The position numbers and the translations under genes are program-made. This document shows, piece by piece, positions 1 to 8,621 of a DNA stretch of 64,000 bases (positions within the stretch are counted from its first letter, which is position 1; each line of letters starts with the position of its first letter). The notes beneath the pieces were generated by a model that made no database searches, had not been told where the DNA came from, and saw only the letters and a list, made by a program, of their open reading frames with translations. The DNA comes from Streptomyces venezuelae ATCC 10712 (GTDB taxonomy: Bacteria; Actinomycetota; Actinomycetes; Streptomycetales; Streptomycetaceae): contig NZ_CP029197.1 in assembly GCF_008639165.1 (NCBI RefSeq), positions 3,720,001-3,784,000 on the forward strand, written 5' to 3'.

Positions 1-137
1 AGCGCGGCGACCTGCGCGACGGCCTCCCGCCCGTTGACCGCCTCGCCGACGACCTCGATGTCCGGCATGGCGCCCAGGAGCACGGAGAAACCCTCACGGA
101 CCATCATCTGGTCGTCGACGATCAGTACGCGTATCAC
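1..137 (-). CDS. Response regulator, NarL/LuxR type (N-terminal part, runs off window)
   Basis: Only the first 45 codons lie in the window. They read MIRVLIVDDQMMVREGF and onward, a classic receiver-domain start: hydrophobic beta-1 followed by the acidic DD pair that binds magnesium near the phospho-acceptor Asp. The start is a GTG that shares four bases (GTGA) with the stop of the upstream histidine kinase gene, so the two are translationally coupled and form a cognate pair. The DNA-binding half is outside the window, so the NarL/LuxR class is inferred from the HisKA_3 type of the partner kinase. Confidence 0.9.
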   Translation of the reverse strand, partial: MIRVLIVDDQMMVREGFSVLLGAMPDIEVVGEAVNGREAVAQVAA

Positions 138-1492
138 TGCGCGGACTCCTCACGGTCACGGTCACGGCCGCGCTCTTCGTCGCGGTCACGGCTCACGGGG
201 ACGAAGGCGGCCACCTCGTAACCACCGTCCTCGGTGGGCTCGGCCGTCATCTCCCCGCCGAGCATCGTCACACGCTCCCGCATGCCGGTGATGCCGTGCC
301 CGGCGCCCGGCGAGGGCTTCACCAGGCCGCGGGCCGGACCGTTGGCGATGCGCAGGCCCAGGCCGCCGAGGACGTAGCTGACCTCGACCTTCGCGGTGGC
401 GCCCGGTGCGTGGCGCAGGACGTTCGACAGGGCTTCCTGGACGATCCGGTACGCGGAGAGCTCCACGCCCTGCGGCAGTTCGCGCACGGCGCCGGTGACC
501 GTCTTCTCGACGACGAGACCGGCCTCCGCGACGTTGCGGACGAGGGAGTCGAGGTCGGCGAGGGTGGGCTGCGGGGCGTCGGGGGCCTCGTAGTCCTCGG
601 CGCGGACGACACCCAGGATGCGGCGCAGCTCGGTCAGCGCGGCGACCGCGTTCTCCCGGATGGTGAGGAAGGCCTGCTCCAGCTCCGGCGGCGGGTTCTC
701 CACCCGGTACGGGGCCGCCTCCGCCTGGATGGCGACCACCGACATGTGGTGGGCGACGACGTCGTGGAGCTCACGGGCGATGGTGGTGCGCTCCTCCAGC
801 AGGGTCCGCCGGGAGCGCTCCTGCTCGGTCACCGTCAGCTGGGCGGTCACCTCGCGGTCGGCCTGGCGGCGGACCTGGAAGATGCTGACGGTGAGCAGCA
901 CCAGGGCGGAGACGAAGACCATCGGGAACGCGTCGGTGCCGCCGCCCCTGCCGAGGAACAGCTCGGCGAAGGCGCAGTACCCGGCGGTGACGATCCACAT
1001 CCACGCGGCGGTACGGGGCCGGGTGCGGGCGGCGACCACGGCGAGGACCGCCAGGTGGGCGGCGAACGAGGCCGCCGAGAAGGGCCAGCCGGACCCGAAG
1101 CCCCCGATGTAGGCGACGAAGGGCGCCGAGCAGACCGAGGCCCAGAAGGCGAGGACCGGGCGGACCAGGGTGAGCAGCACGATCGCCGCCGGTACGCAGG
1201 TGAAGACGAGCGCCACCGGGCCGAAGCTGCCGTGGGTCCGCTCTCCCCCGATGAGGAAGACGATCAGCGCGGCGAAGGCCACCGTCGCGTGCGGCAGCAG
1301 CCCGGCGTACTCGCGTATCCGCTGGGGCAGGAACCGGGTCACCCCGCTGTTGACGTCCTTGCGCGGCAGCGGCCGGTAGGCGAAGGCGTCGTGGAAGAGT
1401 TCCTGGCGCAGCCCCCCGAGCGCCACCTGCACCAGGCGGATCTCGGGGCTGCGGCTCGTCTCGGGGGTCTGTGTCTGCGTCACCCGATCCAC
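134..1492 (-). CDS. Two-component sensor histidine kinase, HisKA_3 (NarX/DesK-like) family
   Basis: A 452-residue membrane kinase. The N-terminal half has several hydrophobic stretches (roughly residues 65-210), consistent with four to six membrane helices and no large extracellular sensor. The dimerisation and phospho-acceptor helix contains ERTTIARELHDVVAHH, the HisKA_3 signature with the phosphorylated His in ELHD. A HATPase_c domain follows, with a G1-type box near GAGHGITGMRERV. It sits directly upstream of the response regulator with a 4-bp overlap. The start could be a few codons downstream (for example at MDRVTQ or VTQTQ); the longest in-frame start is given. The signal sensed cannot be told from sequence. 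Confidence 0.9.
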   Translation of the reverse strand: MDRVTQTQTPETSRSPEIRLVQVALGGLRQELFHDAFAYRPLPRKDVNSGVTRFLPQRIREYAGLLPHATVAFAALIVFLIGGERTHGSFGPVALVFTCVPAAIVLLTLVRPVLAFWASVCSAPFVAYIGGFGSGWPFSAASFAAHLAVLAVVAARTRPRTAAWMWIVTAGYCAFAELFLGRGGGTDAFPMVFVSALVLLTVSIFQVRRQADREVTAQLTVTEQERSRRTLLEERTTIARELHDVVAHHMSVVAIQAEAAPYRVENPPPELEQAFLTIRENAVAALTELRRILGVVRAEDYEAPDAPQPTLADLDSLVRNVAEAGLVVEKTVTGAVRELPQGVELSAYRIVQEALSNVLRHAPGATAKVEVSYVLGGLGLRIANGPARGLVKPSPGAGHGITGMRERVTMLGGEMTAEPTEDGGYEVAAFVPVSRDRDEERGRDRDREESAQ

Positions 1493-1577
1493 GGTACGGC
1501 CGCCGGGAGACCCGGTCGTCCCGCTCGCTGCGGATCCTTCCGGGTCCCCCTTGAGGACTATGAAGCGCCTCGGCCGA

Positions 1578-3803
1578 CTACAGGACGCTGTTGAACTTGG
1601 TGCCCTCGCCCGCGTACAGCGTGGTCGCCTGGCGGGCGAAGGGGGTGCTGACGGAACCGGTGGAGCGGTACACGTAGGTCGCGGTGGGACCGTAGGCGAT
1701 CAGGTCCGGGCGGCCGTCGTTGTCGACGTCGCCGGCGCCCACGAGCTGGCTGAAGGTGCCCCAGCCGCCGCCGACCTTCGTGCGGGGGGCGAAGGTGCCG
1801 GGGCCCGTGCCCTGGTACAGCCAGAGGACGCCGTCCTTGTCGCGGGCGACCAGGTCCCCGGCGGCCGTGCCGGCGATGTTCCCGACGGCGGTGATCTGGT
1901 TGAAGATGCCCCAGCCGCCGCCGACCTTCGTGCGGGGCGCGAAGGGCTTCACGGCGTCGCCGGTGCCCTTGTAGAACCACAGCGCCCCGGTGGTGTCGGT
2001 GGCGAGCAGGTCGGCGCGGCCGTCGCCGTCGAGGTCCGAGCCGCCGGCCAGCTTGTCGTAGCCGCCCCAGCCGCCGCCGATCTTCACCCGGGAGGCGAAG
2101 GTGCCGTCGCCCTTGCCGAGGTAGTGCCAGAGCACCCCGGAGCCGTCGAGGGCGATCAGGTCGCCGGTCGCGCTGCCCGCGAGGTTCCCGACGGCCTCGA
2201 TCTGCTTGTACGCGCCCCAGCCGCCGCCGATCCTGGCCCGCCCCGCGGTCTCGGTCCGGCCGTCCACCGGCCGGTCCCGCAGGTCGTCGCGCCACAGCAC
2301 ACCGGCGGCGTCCCGGGCGAGGACGTCGGTGGAGCCGTTGTCGGTGAAGTCGTGCGGGTTGGCCGTGCGGGTGACGTTCATGAGCCAGCCCTGGTAGACC
2401 GGCTCGCCGGTGCCGTCGAGCAGCATCGCCTCGGCCTCCACCGCGTACCGGCCGTTGGGGGCGTCCGCGCCGTCGAGGGTGCCGTCCCAGGTGTAGGTGA
2501 AACGGTTCCCCTCGGCGGGGGCGTACACGCGCTCGGTGGTCACCTGGTCGGTGACGGTGTTCGTCACCCTGACGTCCAGATAGGCCTCGCGGTGCGAGAG
2601 CGTCCAGCTCATCGTCACCTGGCCGCCGGTCCGGTCGAGGTTCACCGAGTCGGGGACGTCGACCTGCTCGATCCTCAGGTCGACGACACGCTTCTCGTCG
2701 GCCGCCTTGGTGACCTTCGGCGTGCCGTCCGCCGCGATCTCGACCCGGAACAGGCCCTTGCCGTCGGCGGCCGTCGCACCGCGGACCACGGCAGTGCCGT
2801 CGCCGGCCGTCCGCACGCCCGAGCCGGAGTCGAGCAGCCGACGGGTCTCACCGGTGGTCAGCGAGACGGCCTCGACGGGTGTCGTGGGGGTGCCGTGGAC
2901 GAGCCAGTCACCGACGAGTCCGCTGAACGGCTCGTCGAGGTGCGGGCCGAGACCGGTCCGCTTCGTCTCGCCCGTCACGCGGTCGACGGAGGTGACGTAG
3001 TCGCCGAAGCCGCCCTCGTAGCCGAACCAGGTCAGGTGCGAGGCGGAGAACTCCAGACCGCCGTAGGAGGTCCCGGAGTCGGCCGCGGGGTACCGGGTGC
3101 CGGCCGTCCCGGCCGCCAGGTCGACCAGGGCCCGGCCGCCGGTCCGCGCGTTCGCCGGGCCCGTCTCGTAACCGACGAGGACGGCACCGTCGTGGGCACG
3201 CGAGGCGGCGAAGTCGGCGGCGTCGGCCGGCAGCCCCTCGATCCTGCGGCTGTTCGTGGCGGCGCCGTCCTTGGTCACGACGTGGAGTTCGGCCGTGCCG
3301 TCCTCCTTCGTCAGCTGCGCGAGCACGCTCGTCGGGCTCAGCGCGGTGACGTAGGTGCCGTGCAGCGCGCCGAGGTCGATGGCGACCTCGGGCGCGGTGG
3401 GCGCGGCCATGTTCCGCAGGGTGAGCGCCCCGCTGTCCTCGCCGAAGACGACCACGTCGCCGGCCCCCACCGTGGTCCAGCCGTTCTCCGGCTCCTGGAG
3501 CGGAATCGGGGTGCCGCCGTCGTACGGCGTCCAGAGGAGCTTCCGGCTGGTGTCGTGGCCGAACGAGTACGTGATGAAGCCGGAGTCGCCCACGGAGCCG
3601 AGCTCGGTGCCCTCGGGGTAGACCGGCAGCGCGGCCGTCTCCCCGGCCTCCGCCGGGGCCGCGGCGGGGGCCGTGGCCGCGAAGGCGGTCGGGGCGGTGG
3701 CCAGGGTGCCGGCGCCGAGGGCCGTGACGGCGAGGACGGCGGTGACGGCCGCGGCGAGGCGGGTGGAGCGAGTGGAGCGGGTACCGGTGGAACGGAACTG
3801 CAA
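1578..3803 (-). CDS. Secreted FG-GAP/VCBS repeat protein
   Basis: A 741-residue exported protein. A Sec-type signal peptide covers about residues 1-42 (basic n-region, long Ala/Val/Leu h-region, AFA cleavage motif). The first half, about 50-370, is repetitive beta-rich sequence suggesting a propeller. A FlgD/Ig-like segment at about 390-480 contains TWDGTLDGADAPNGRY. The C-terminal third holds four FG-GAP-like repeats of about 50 residues marked by GGGWG and by DxDxDGRxDL calcium-type loops (for example SDLDGDGRADLLA). Such proteins are common extracellular scaffolds in Streptomyces. No catalytic motif was recognised, so the role is unknown. It is a single transcription unit on the minus strand. 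Confidence 0.85.
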   Translation of the reverse strand: MQFRSTGTRSTRSTRLAAAVTAVLAVTALGAGTLATAPTAFAATAPAAAPAEAGETAALPVYPEGTELGSVGDSGFITYSFGHDTSRKLLWTPYDGGTPIPLQEPENGWTTVGAGDVVVFGEDSGALTLRNMAAPTAPEVAIDLGALHGTYVTALSPTSVLAQLTKEDGTAELHVVTKDGAATNSRRIEGLPADAADFAASRAHDGAVLVGYETGPANARTGGRALVDLAAGTAGTRYPAADSGTSYGGLEFSASHLTWFGYEGGFGDYVTSVDRVTGETKRTGLGPHLDEPFSGLVGDWLVHGTPTTPVEAVSLTTGETRRLLDSGSGVRTAGDGTAVVRGATAADGKGLFRVEIAADGTPKVTKAADEKRVVDLRIEQVDVPDSVNLDRTGGQVTMSWTLSHREAYLDVRVTNTVTDQVTTERVYAPAEGNRFTYTWDGTLDGADAPNGRYAVEAEAMLLDGTGEPVYQGWLMNVTRTANPHDFTDNGSTDVLARDAAGVLWRDDLRDRPVDGRTETAGRARIGGGWGAYKQIEAVGNLAGSATGDLIALDGSGVLWHYLGKGDGTFASRVKIGGGWGGYDKLAGGSDLDGDGRADLLATDTTGALWFYKGTGDAVKPFAPRTKVGGGWGIFNQITAVGNIAGTAAGDLVARDKDGVLWLYQGTGPGTFAPRTKVGGGWGTFSQLVGAGDVDNDGRPDLIAYGPTATYVYRSTGSVSTPFARQATTLYAGEGTKFNSVL

Positions 3804-3915
3804 GGTGAACCCCCACGAGATGATTCGGACACGGGAGTGCCGTGCCCGATCAGACTCGCGAACCGGTCGAGTGGTTGTACGGGAATTCTTCGTTCCGCCC
3901 TGACCTCTCAGGGGG

Positions 3916-4785
3916 TCACCAGGCCAGCTGGGCGATCTCCTCCGCGACCACCGCGCACGCGTCCGCCGCCGGGTCGATCAGCGGGAAGTGGCCGACCTCC
4001 TCCAGGAGCGTCAGGCCGACCGTCTCCCCCGCCTTCGCGGCCGCCTCCGCGTACGCGTCGGCGACGGTGTACGGCACGTCGAGGTCCTCGCGGCCCTGGA
4101 CGACGGTGGTCGCGATCCCCGTCGGCAGCAGCGCCGACGGGTCGGTGTGGGCCGCCCGTTCCTCGTACGAGGACGGGTCGCCGAGCAGTTCGGCGACCGC
4201 GCCGCCGCACACCCCCAGCTCGACCGCCCGGCCGAAGTGGGCGATCGGGGCGAGGGCCACGACCCCGCGCAGCGCGGGCGCGGCCGGCAGCCGCCACGGG
4301 GAGCCGGCGGGCAGCACGTGCCGGGCGGCGGCCCACAGGGCGAGCTGCCCGCCCGCCGAGTGGCCGGTGAGCACGATCCGGCCGGTGTCGGCCTGTGGCA
4401 GGTGCGCGGCGGCCAGCTCCGGTACGGCGTCGAGCGCGGCGGCCACGTCGTCGAAGGTCTCGGGCCAGCGCCCGGCGACCGGGGCGGCACCACCCTGCCG
4501 GGGGATGTCGCTGCCGCGCCGGTACTCGACGTTCGCCACGGCGAAGCCCCGGCGGGCCAGGAAGTCCACGAAAGGAGTCAGGTGCTGCCGGTCGTACGGC
4601 GCCCGCCACGCCCCGCCGTGCAGGGCGACGACGAGCGGCGCCCGGCTCGGTCCGCCGCGCGGGGCGTAGAAGTCGATCACCTGGTCGGGGTGGTCGCCGT
4701 ACGCGGCGGTGGCATCCGGGGCGACAGCCGGGTGCGAGAAGGCGGACGCCTCCTCGGCGGCATCGCGCGCGGCGGGGTCCGGCAT
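3916..4785 (-). CDS. Alpha/beta hydrolase, probable N-formylkynurenine formamidase
   Basis: A 289-residue alpha/beta hydrolase with the oxyanion-hole motif HGGAW at 56-60, the nucleophile elbow GHSAGG with Ser143, an acidic residue in QGREDLDVPY and a C-terminal His in EEVGHFPL. HGGxW is typical of the animal/fungal-type kynurenine formamidases of the esterase/lipase family. It lies downstream of kynureninase and tryptophan 2,3-dioxygenase on the same strand, so it probably supplies the middle step (N-formylkynurenine to kynurenine). A hairpin sits between it and kynU, so it may be partly uncoupled. It is not the cyclase-type KynB fold. Another esterase substrate remains possible. Confidence 0.8.
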   Translation of the reverse strand: MPDPAARDAAEEASAFSHPAVAPDATAAYGDHPDQVIDFYAPRGGPSRAPLVVALHGGAWRAPYDRQHLTPFVDFLARRGFAVANVEYRRGSDIPRQGGAAPVAGRWPETFDDVAAALDAVPELAAAHLPQADTGRIVLTGHSAGGQLALWAAARHVLPAGSPWRLPAAPALRGVVALAPIAHFGRAVELGVCGGAVAELLGDPSSYEERAAHTDPSALLPTGIATTVVQGREDLDVPYTVADAYAEAAAKAGETVGLTLLEEVGHFPLIDPAADACAVVAEEIAQLAW

Positions 4786-4820
4786 GCTGCTCCAACCTCT
4801 CGGATTCGCGGCCGAATTGG

Positions 4821-4867
4821 CCTGACCTGCGGGGACGGTACCAGGACCGGAGCCCCCGCAGATCAGG
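4821..4867 (-). terminator. Hairpin between kynU and the formamidase-like gene
   Basis: Inverted repeat CCTGACCTGCGGGG (4821-4834) against CCCCGCAGATCAGG (4854-4867), 14 bp with one wobble-compatible mismatch and a 19-nt loop. It lies between the kynureninase stop and the next start, and could be an intra-operon terminator or attenuator. Confidence 0.55.
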
Positions 4868-4888
4868 CGATCATCGGACCGTCATCCC

Positions 4889-6091
4889 TCAGGCGGGGAG
4901 CTCCGCCAGCACGTCCGCGAGGACCCGCGCCGCCCGCTCCGCGTCCGCGAAGCCGACGTACAGCGGGGTGAAGCCGAACCGCAGGACGTCGGGGCGCCGC
5001 AGATCGCCGACGACCCCGCGCTTGATCAGCTCCGCCATCACGGCGGGCGCGTTCTCGCAGCTCAGCGCGGCCTGGCTGCCCCGCTCGGCGTGCGCCTCCG
5101 GGGTCACGGACCGGACGCGGCCCGCCGGGACGTACGCGCGCACGCACTCCAGGAAGAAGTCCGTGAGCGCCAGCGACTTGGCCCGGACGTCCTCGACGTC
5201 GACCCCGTCCCAGACGTCCAGGGACGCTTCGAGGGCCAGCATCGACAGGATGTCCGGCGTGCCGACCCGGCCCTTCGCCGCGCCCTCGGCCGCCGCGTAC
5301 CCCGGGGTCATCCCGAACGGGTCGGCGTGCGAGTTCCAGCCCGGCAGCGGCGAGTCGAAGGCCGCCTGGTGCCGCTCCGCGACATACAGGTAGGCCGGCG
5401 AACCCGGCCCGCCGTTCAGGTACTTGTACGTGCAGCCGACGGCCAGGTCGACCCGGTGCGCGTCCAGGCCGACGGGCAGCGCGCCCGCGCTGTGGCACAG
5501 GTCCCAGACGGCGAGCGCGCCCGCCGCGTGCAGCGCGGCCGTGATGCCGGGCAGGTCGTGGAGCCGGCCCGTGCGGTAGTCGACGTGGTTGACGAGCGCG
5601 GCGGCCGTCCGGCCGCTCACCGCGGCCGGCATGTCGGCCGGGTCGCACGCCACGATCTCGTGACCCGTCATCCGCGCCGCGGACCGCGCGATGTACCCGT
5701 CCGTGGGAAACGTCGTCGCGTCGACGAGGATCTCCCCCCGGTCGTCACCGTTCAGCCGGGCCGCGGCGACGACCGCCTTGAAGACGTTCACGCTGGTCGA
5801 GTCGCCGACCACGATCTGGCCGGGGGCGGCGCCGACGATCGGGGCGATCCGGTCGCCGATCCGCTCCGGCGCGGTCCACCAGCCCGACTCGTCCCAGGAC
5901 CGGATGCGCAGCTCGCCCCACTCGCGGGTGATGACGTCGGCCATCCGGGCCGGGACGTGGGCGGGCAGCGCGCCGAGGGAGTTGCCGTCGAGGTAGACGG
6001 TCGCGGCGTCGAGGGCGAACTTCTCCCGGTGCTTGCCGAGTCCGTCGGCGGCGTCGAGTTCGAGGGCCCGGTCCCTGAGCAGGTCAGACAT
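4889..6091 (-). CDS. kynU: Kynureninase
   Basis: A 400-residue PLP enzyme that cleaves L-kynurenine to anthranilate and alanine. The family signature around the PLP lysine is clear (VGCTYKYLNGGPG), as are LDGNSLGALP near the N-terminus and VWDLCHSAGALP carrying the Asp that holds the pyridine nitrogen. The ATG at 6091 was chosen because it overlaps the tryptophan 2,3-dioxygenase stop by 8 bp (ATGTCTGA) and gives the normal family length; longer in-frame readings translate the antisense of the neighbour. Product and substrate link it to the adjacent dioxygenase and hydrolase. Anthranilate could feed tryptophan recycling or secondary metabolism. Confidence 0.95.
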   Translation of the reverse strand: MSDLLRDRALELDAADGLGKHREKFALDAATVYLDGNSLGALPAHVPARMADVITREWGELRIRSWDESGWWTAPERIGDRIAPIVGAAPGQIVVGDSTSVNVFKAVVAAARLNGDDRGEILVDATTFPTDGYIARSAARMTGHEIVACDPADMPAAVSGRTAAALVNHVDYRTGRLHDLPGITAALHAAGALAVWDLCHSAGALPVGLDAHRVDLAVGCTYKYLNGGPGSPAYLYVAERHQAAFDSPLPGWNSHADPFGMTPGYAAAEGAAKGRVGTPDILSMLALEASLDVWDGVDVEDVRAKSLALTDFFLECVRAYVPAGRVRSVTPEAHAERGSQAALSCENAPAVMAELIKRGVVGDLRRPDVLRFGFTPLYVGFADAERAARVLADVLAELPA

Positions 6092-6941
6092 GGCTGCGCG
6101 CCGTCCAGAGCTCCGGGAACACGTTCTTCTGGGCCCGCTTCTCCAGCCAGGCCACGCCCGCCGAGCCGCCGGTGCCGGTCTTGGCACCCATCGCGCGGCG
6201 GGTCGCCACCAGGTGGTCGTTGCGCCAGCGCCAGACGAGTTCGGCGACGTCGCTGAGCGCCTCGCCGAGCCGGACGAGCTCGCCGTTCTGGTCGGCCTCC
6301 GCGTAGATCCCGGCCCAGACGGCCTCGACCTCGGGCGAGGGCTCGTACCGCTGCGACAGGTCACGGCCCAGGACCGAGGCCGGTACGGGCAGGCCGCGCC
6401 GGGCGAGCAGCCCGAGCACCTCGTCGTACAGGCTGGGTTCCTGGAGCGCCTTCTCCAGCTCGGCGTGGACGCGGGGCGCGCCCCGGTGCGGGACGAGCAT
6501 GGACGCGGACTTCTCGCCGAGCAGGAACTCCATCCGCCGGTACATGGCGGACTGGAAGCCGGAGCCCTCGCCGAGCGCGGACCGGTAGGCGTTGAACTGG
6601 GCGGGGGTGAGCTGGGCGAGCGGCCGCCAGGAGTGGTTGAGCGCCTCCAGTTCGCGGACGGAACGCTTCAGCGCGTCCATCGCGACGGGGACGCGGTCCT
6701 CGCGCAGGGCGCGGCTCGCGGTCTCCCACTCGTGGACGATCACGGTGAACCACAGCTCCATGACCTGGGTGGTGACCAGGAAGACCATCTCGCCGGGGTC
6801 GTCCGAGCGGAGGTGCTGGAGGTGGGTCAGGACGTCCGCCTGGACGTAGTCCTCGTACGGCGTCGTGCCGGCGAAGTCGAGGTTCGGGGCGTCGGCGGCC
6901 GAACCGGCTCCGGAGTCGGGAGAACCCGTGGAGAGTGACAT
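6084..6941 (-). CDS. kynA: Tryptophan 2,3-dioxygenase
   Basis: A 285-residue heme dioxygenase that opens the indole ring of L-tryptophan to N-formylkynurenine. Recognisable features are TPYEDYVQADVLTHLQ near residue 27, the helix EMVFLVTTQVMELWFTVI, the conserved GSGFQSAMYRRMEFLLG segment, and the C-terminal WRWRNDHLVATRRAMG carrying the proximal heme His. The start ATG has a strong Shine-Dalgarno (GAGGAGACAGAA). It is the first gene of the kyn unit, translationally coupled to kynU, so the promoter should lie in 6942-7065. Confidence 0.96.
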   Translation of the reverse strand: MSLSTGSPDSGAGSAADAPNLDFAGTTPYEDYVQADVLTHLQHLRSDDPGEMVFLVTTQVMELWFTVIVHEWETASRALREDRVPVAMDALKRSVRELEALNHSWRPLAQLTPAQFNAYRSALGEGSGFQSAMYRRMEFLLGEKSASMLVPHRGAPRVHAELEKALQEPSLYDEVLGLLARRGLPVPASVLGRDLSQRYEPSPEVEAVWAGIYAEADQNGELVRLGEALSDVAELVWRWRNDHLVATRRAMGAKTGTGGSAGVAWLEKRAQKNVFPELWTARSHV

Positions 6942-7065
6942 TTCTGTCTCCTCGATACGTGTTACCGGGTAGCGGTCTGCTCCACCGTGCGCACGTCCTT
7001 CCGTGCGGCACGGGAGCCCCGGTCCCCTCGGGAGGCGGGCTTCGTCGCGCGCCGTCCCAAGCGCA

Positions 7066-7953
7066 TCATGACACGATCGGCCCGGTGATGTAGCTCCCGT
7101 CTTCGCTGTACGGGAACGCGTTCGACCGGCAGCCGTCGAGGCCCTTGATCTGCTGCATCATCGCGGGCGCGAGCTTGCCCGGTCCCGGGCAGCCCATGTG
7201 CTGCCGGATGCCTATCTCGTGCCCGACCTCGTGGTTGATGATCAGGTGCCGGTACTCCGCCGGTTCTCCCGCGAAGGTCGGCGAGCCGAGCATCCAGCGC
7301 TTGAGGTTCACCACGACCCCGTCGGCGGTCTCGCAGTTCAGCTCGCCGTGGGTGCGCAGGCCCTGTTTGAGGCAGAGCGCGTCGGCGGTGTCCGGGGTGG
7401 CGATCCGGATGACGAAGTCGGCGTTCTCCGAGACCAGCTGGAAGCGGCCCCGGCCGTGCGCGGCCCAGCCGCGCGGATGGGCCAGGATCCGCTCGATCTC
7501 GGCGGCCGTCTCGCCCGCCGACAGTGCGACGCCCTCCTCGACCTGGACGCGGTAGCGGCGGAGCACCCCGCTGGCGCCGACCGGCTTGCCGGAGGCTTTC
7601 GCGGAGGTGAAGGTCCCGGCGCCGGACTGCGGCACGGTCGGCTTCTTCTTCGGGGTCTGCTGGGGTTTCGGCGACTTCTTGGGCCCGGCGGTCGTGGCCC
7701 GGGGGGTGGGGGCGGTCTTCGAAGGCCCGGTGTTCGCGGCCGTCGGGTCCGGCGCGGCGGTGGTGGCCGGGGCGGCGGCCGCGGTGTCGTGGGCCGCCGG
7801 GCCGTTGAAATGGGCGAGGGCGACGCCCGCGCCGAGCGCGACCGTCATGAGGACCAGCGTCGGCAGGACGAGGCGGCCCGGGCCGCGTCTGCCTCTGCCG
7901 CGCCGCACGCTCCGGGTTCGTCGCCCTCCTGCGGTTGCGGCACGCTTGCCCAC
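7066..7953 (-). CDS. DUF3152 protein, membrane-anchored zinc-protease-like
   Basis: A 295-residue protein. A basic N-terminus is followed by one transmembrane segment (LVLPTLVLMTVALGAGVALA), a Pro/Lys/Thr-rich extracytoplasmic linker, and a C-terminal DUF3152 domain. The domain contains HLIINHEVGHEIGIRQHMGC, an HExxHxxG-like pattern (HEVGH) typical of a zinc metallopeptidase site. GTG at 7953 is preferred because GGGGAGAAG precedes it by 6 nt; a longer reading would run antisense through the DUF3151 gene. The family is widespread in actinobacteria and its biochemical role is, to my knowledge, unproven. Confidence 0.85.
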   Translation of the reverse strand: MGKRAATAGGRRTRSVRRGRGRRGPGRLVLPTLVLMTVALGAGVALAHFNGPAAHDTAAAAPATTAAPDPTAANTGPSKTAPTPRATTAGPKKSPKPQQTPKKKPTVPQSGAGTFTSAKASGKPVGASGVLRRYRVQVEEGVALSAGETAAEIERILAHPRGWAAHGRGRFQLVSENADFVIRIATPDTADALCLKQGLRTHGELNCETADGVVVNLKRWMLGSPTFAGEPAEYRHLIINHEVGHEIGIRQHMGCPGPGKLAPAMMQQIKGLDGCRSNAFPYSEDGSYITGPIVS

Positions 7954-8085
7954 GACAGACTTCTCCCCTGCGTCGGCCGGCAAGTGGGGGAAGAGGAATG
8001 GGGCCTCGGTACCGGCTTCTTCGGTCCTGCGGTCCCGGGGATCGTACCGGCCCCCTCGAACAGGCTCGAACGGATCGGGGAGGCT

Positions 8086-8129
8086 GTCCGGATTTCCCCG
8101 CGTCTGTTCGGAAACGGGGAAATCCGGAC
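8086..8129 (-). terminator. Terminator after the DUF3151 gene
   Basis: Perfect 15-bp inverted repeat GTCCGGATTTCCCCG (8086-8100) and CGGGGAAATCCGGAC (8115-8129) with a 14-nt loop, 12 bp past the DUF3151 stop. No long T-run follows, as is usual in Streptomyces. Confidence 0.75.
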
Positions 8130-8140
8130 GGTTGGAGCCG

Positions 8141-8554
8141 CTAGCCGAGGGTCTCCGCCGCGGTCTCCGAGGAGTCGCGGAGGAAGGTCGTGCAGCGCTC
8201 GTACTCGTCCTTCTCGCCGATCTCGCCGGCCGCGCGGGCCAGCGCGTGCAGGGCGCGCAGGAAGCCGCGGTTCGGCTCGTGCTCCCACGGCACCGGGCCG
8301 TGGCCCTTCCAGCCGTTGCGCCGCAGCGCGTCGAGCCCGCGGTGGTAGCCGGTGCGGGCGTAGGCGTAGGACTCGACGACCGAGCCGCGCTCGTACGCGT
8401 CGTCGGCGAGCTGGGCCCAGGCGAGCGAGGAGGTCGGGTACTTCGCGGCGACCTCCGCCGGGGCCGTACCGCTCGCGAGCAGGTCGCGCGGCCCCGGGTC
8501 GTCGGGCAGGTGGGTGGGGGCCGGACCCCCCAGGAGGTTCTCATGCATGGCCAT
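8141..8554 (-). CDS. DUF3151 family protein
   Basis: A 137-residue soluble protein recognised as DUF3151, a small actinobacterial family of unknown function. The body is helical and includes SSLAWAQLADDAYERG, AYARTGYHRGLDALRRNGWKG and PWEHEPNRGFLRALHALARAA, in a TPR-like arrangement. The start is uncertain between 8554 (MAMHENLLG) and 8548 (MHENLLG); ATG at 8554 is given. It has its own downstream hairpin and no clear operon partner. Confidence 0.85.
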   Translation of the reverse strand: MAMHENLLGGPAPTHLPDDPGPRDLLASGTAPAEVAAKYPTSSLAWAQLADDAYERGSVVESYAYARTGYHRGLDALRRNGWKGHGPVPWEHEPNRGFLRALHALARAAGEIGEKDEYERCTTFLRDSSETAAETLG

Positions 8555-8621
8555 GGCCCCCAGTCTGCCTCAGTCGCCGGTGGGTCGGTGGTGGTCCGTG
8601 GGGTCACGGTGACCGTGCCGC

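Noticed and set aside
1551..4370. A 939-codon open frame on the plus strand
   Set aside because: Antisense to the FG-GAP secreted protein and hydrolase genes; no RBS, no domains.
7954..8607. N-terminal extension of the DUF3152 protein
   Set aside because: The extended frame is an Arg/Ser/Pro-rich shadow of the DUF3151 gene; a good RBS at 7953 defines the real start.
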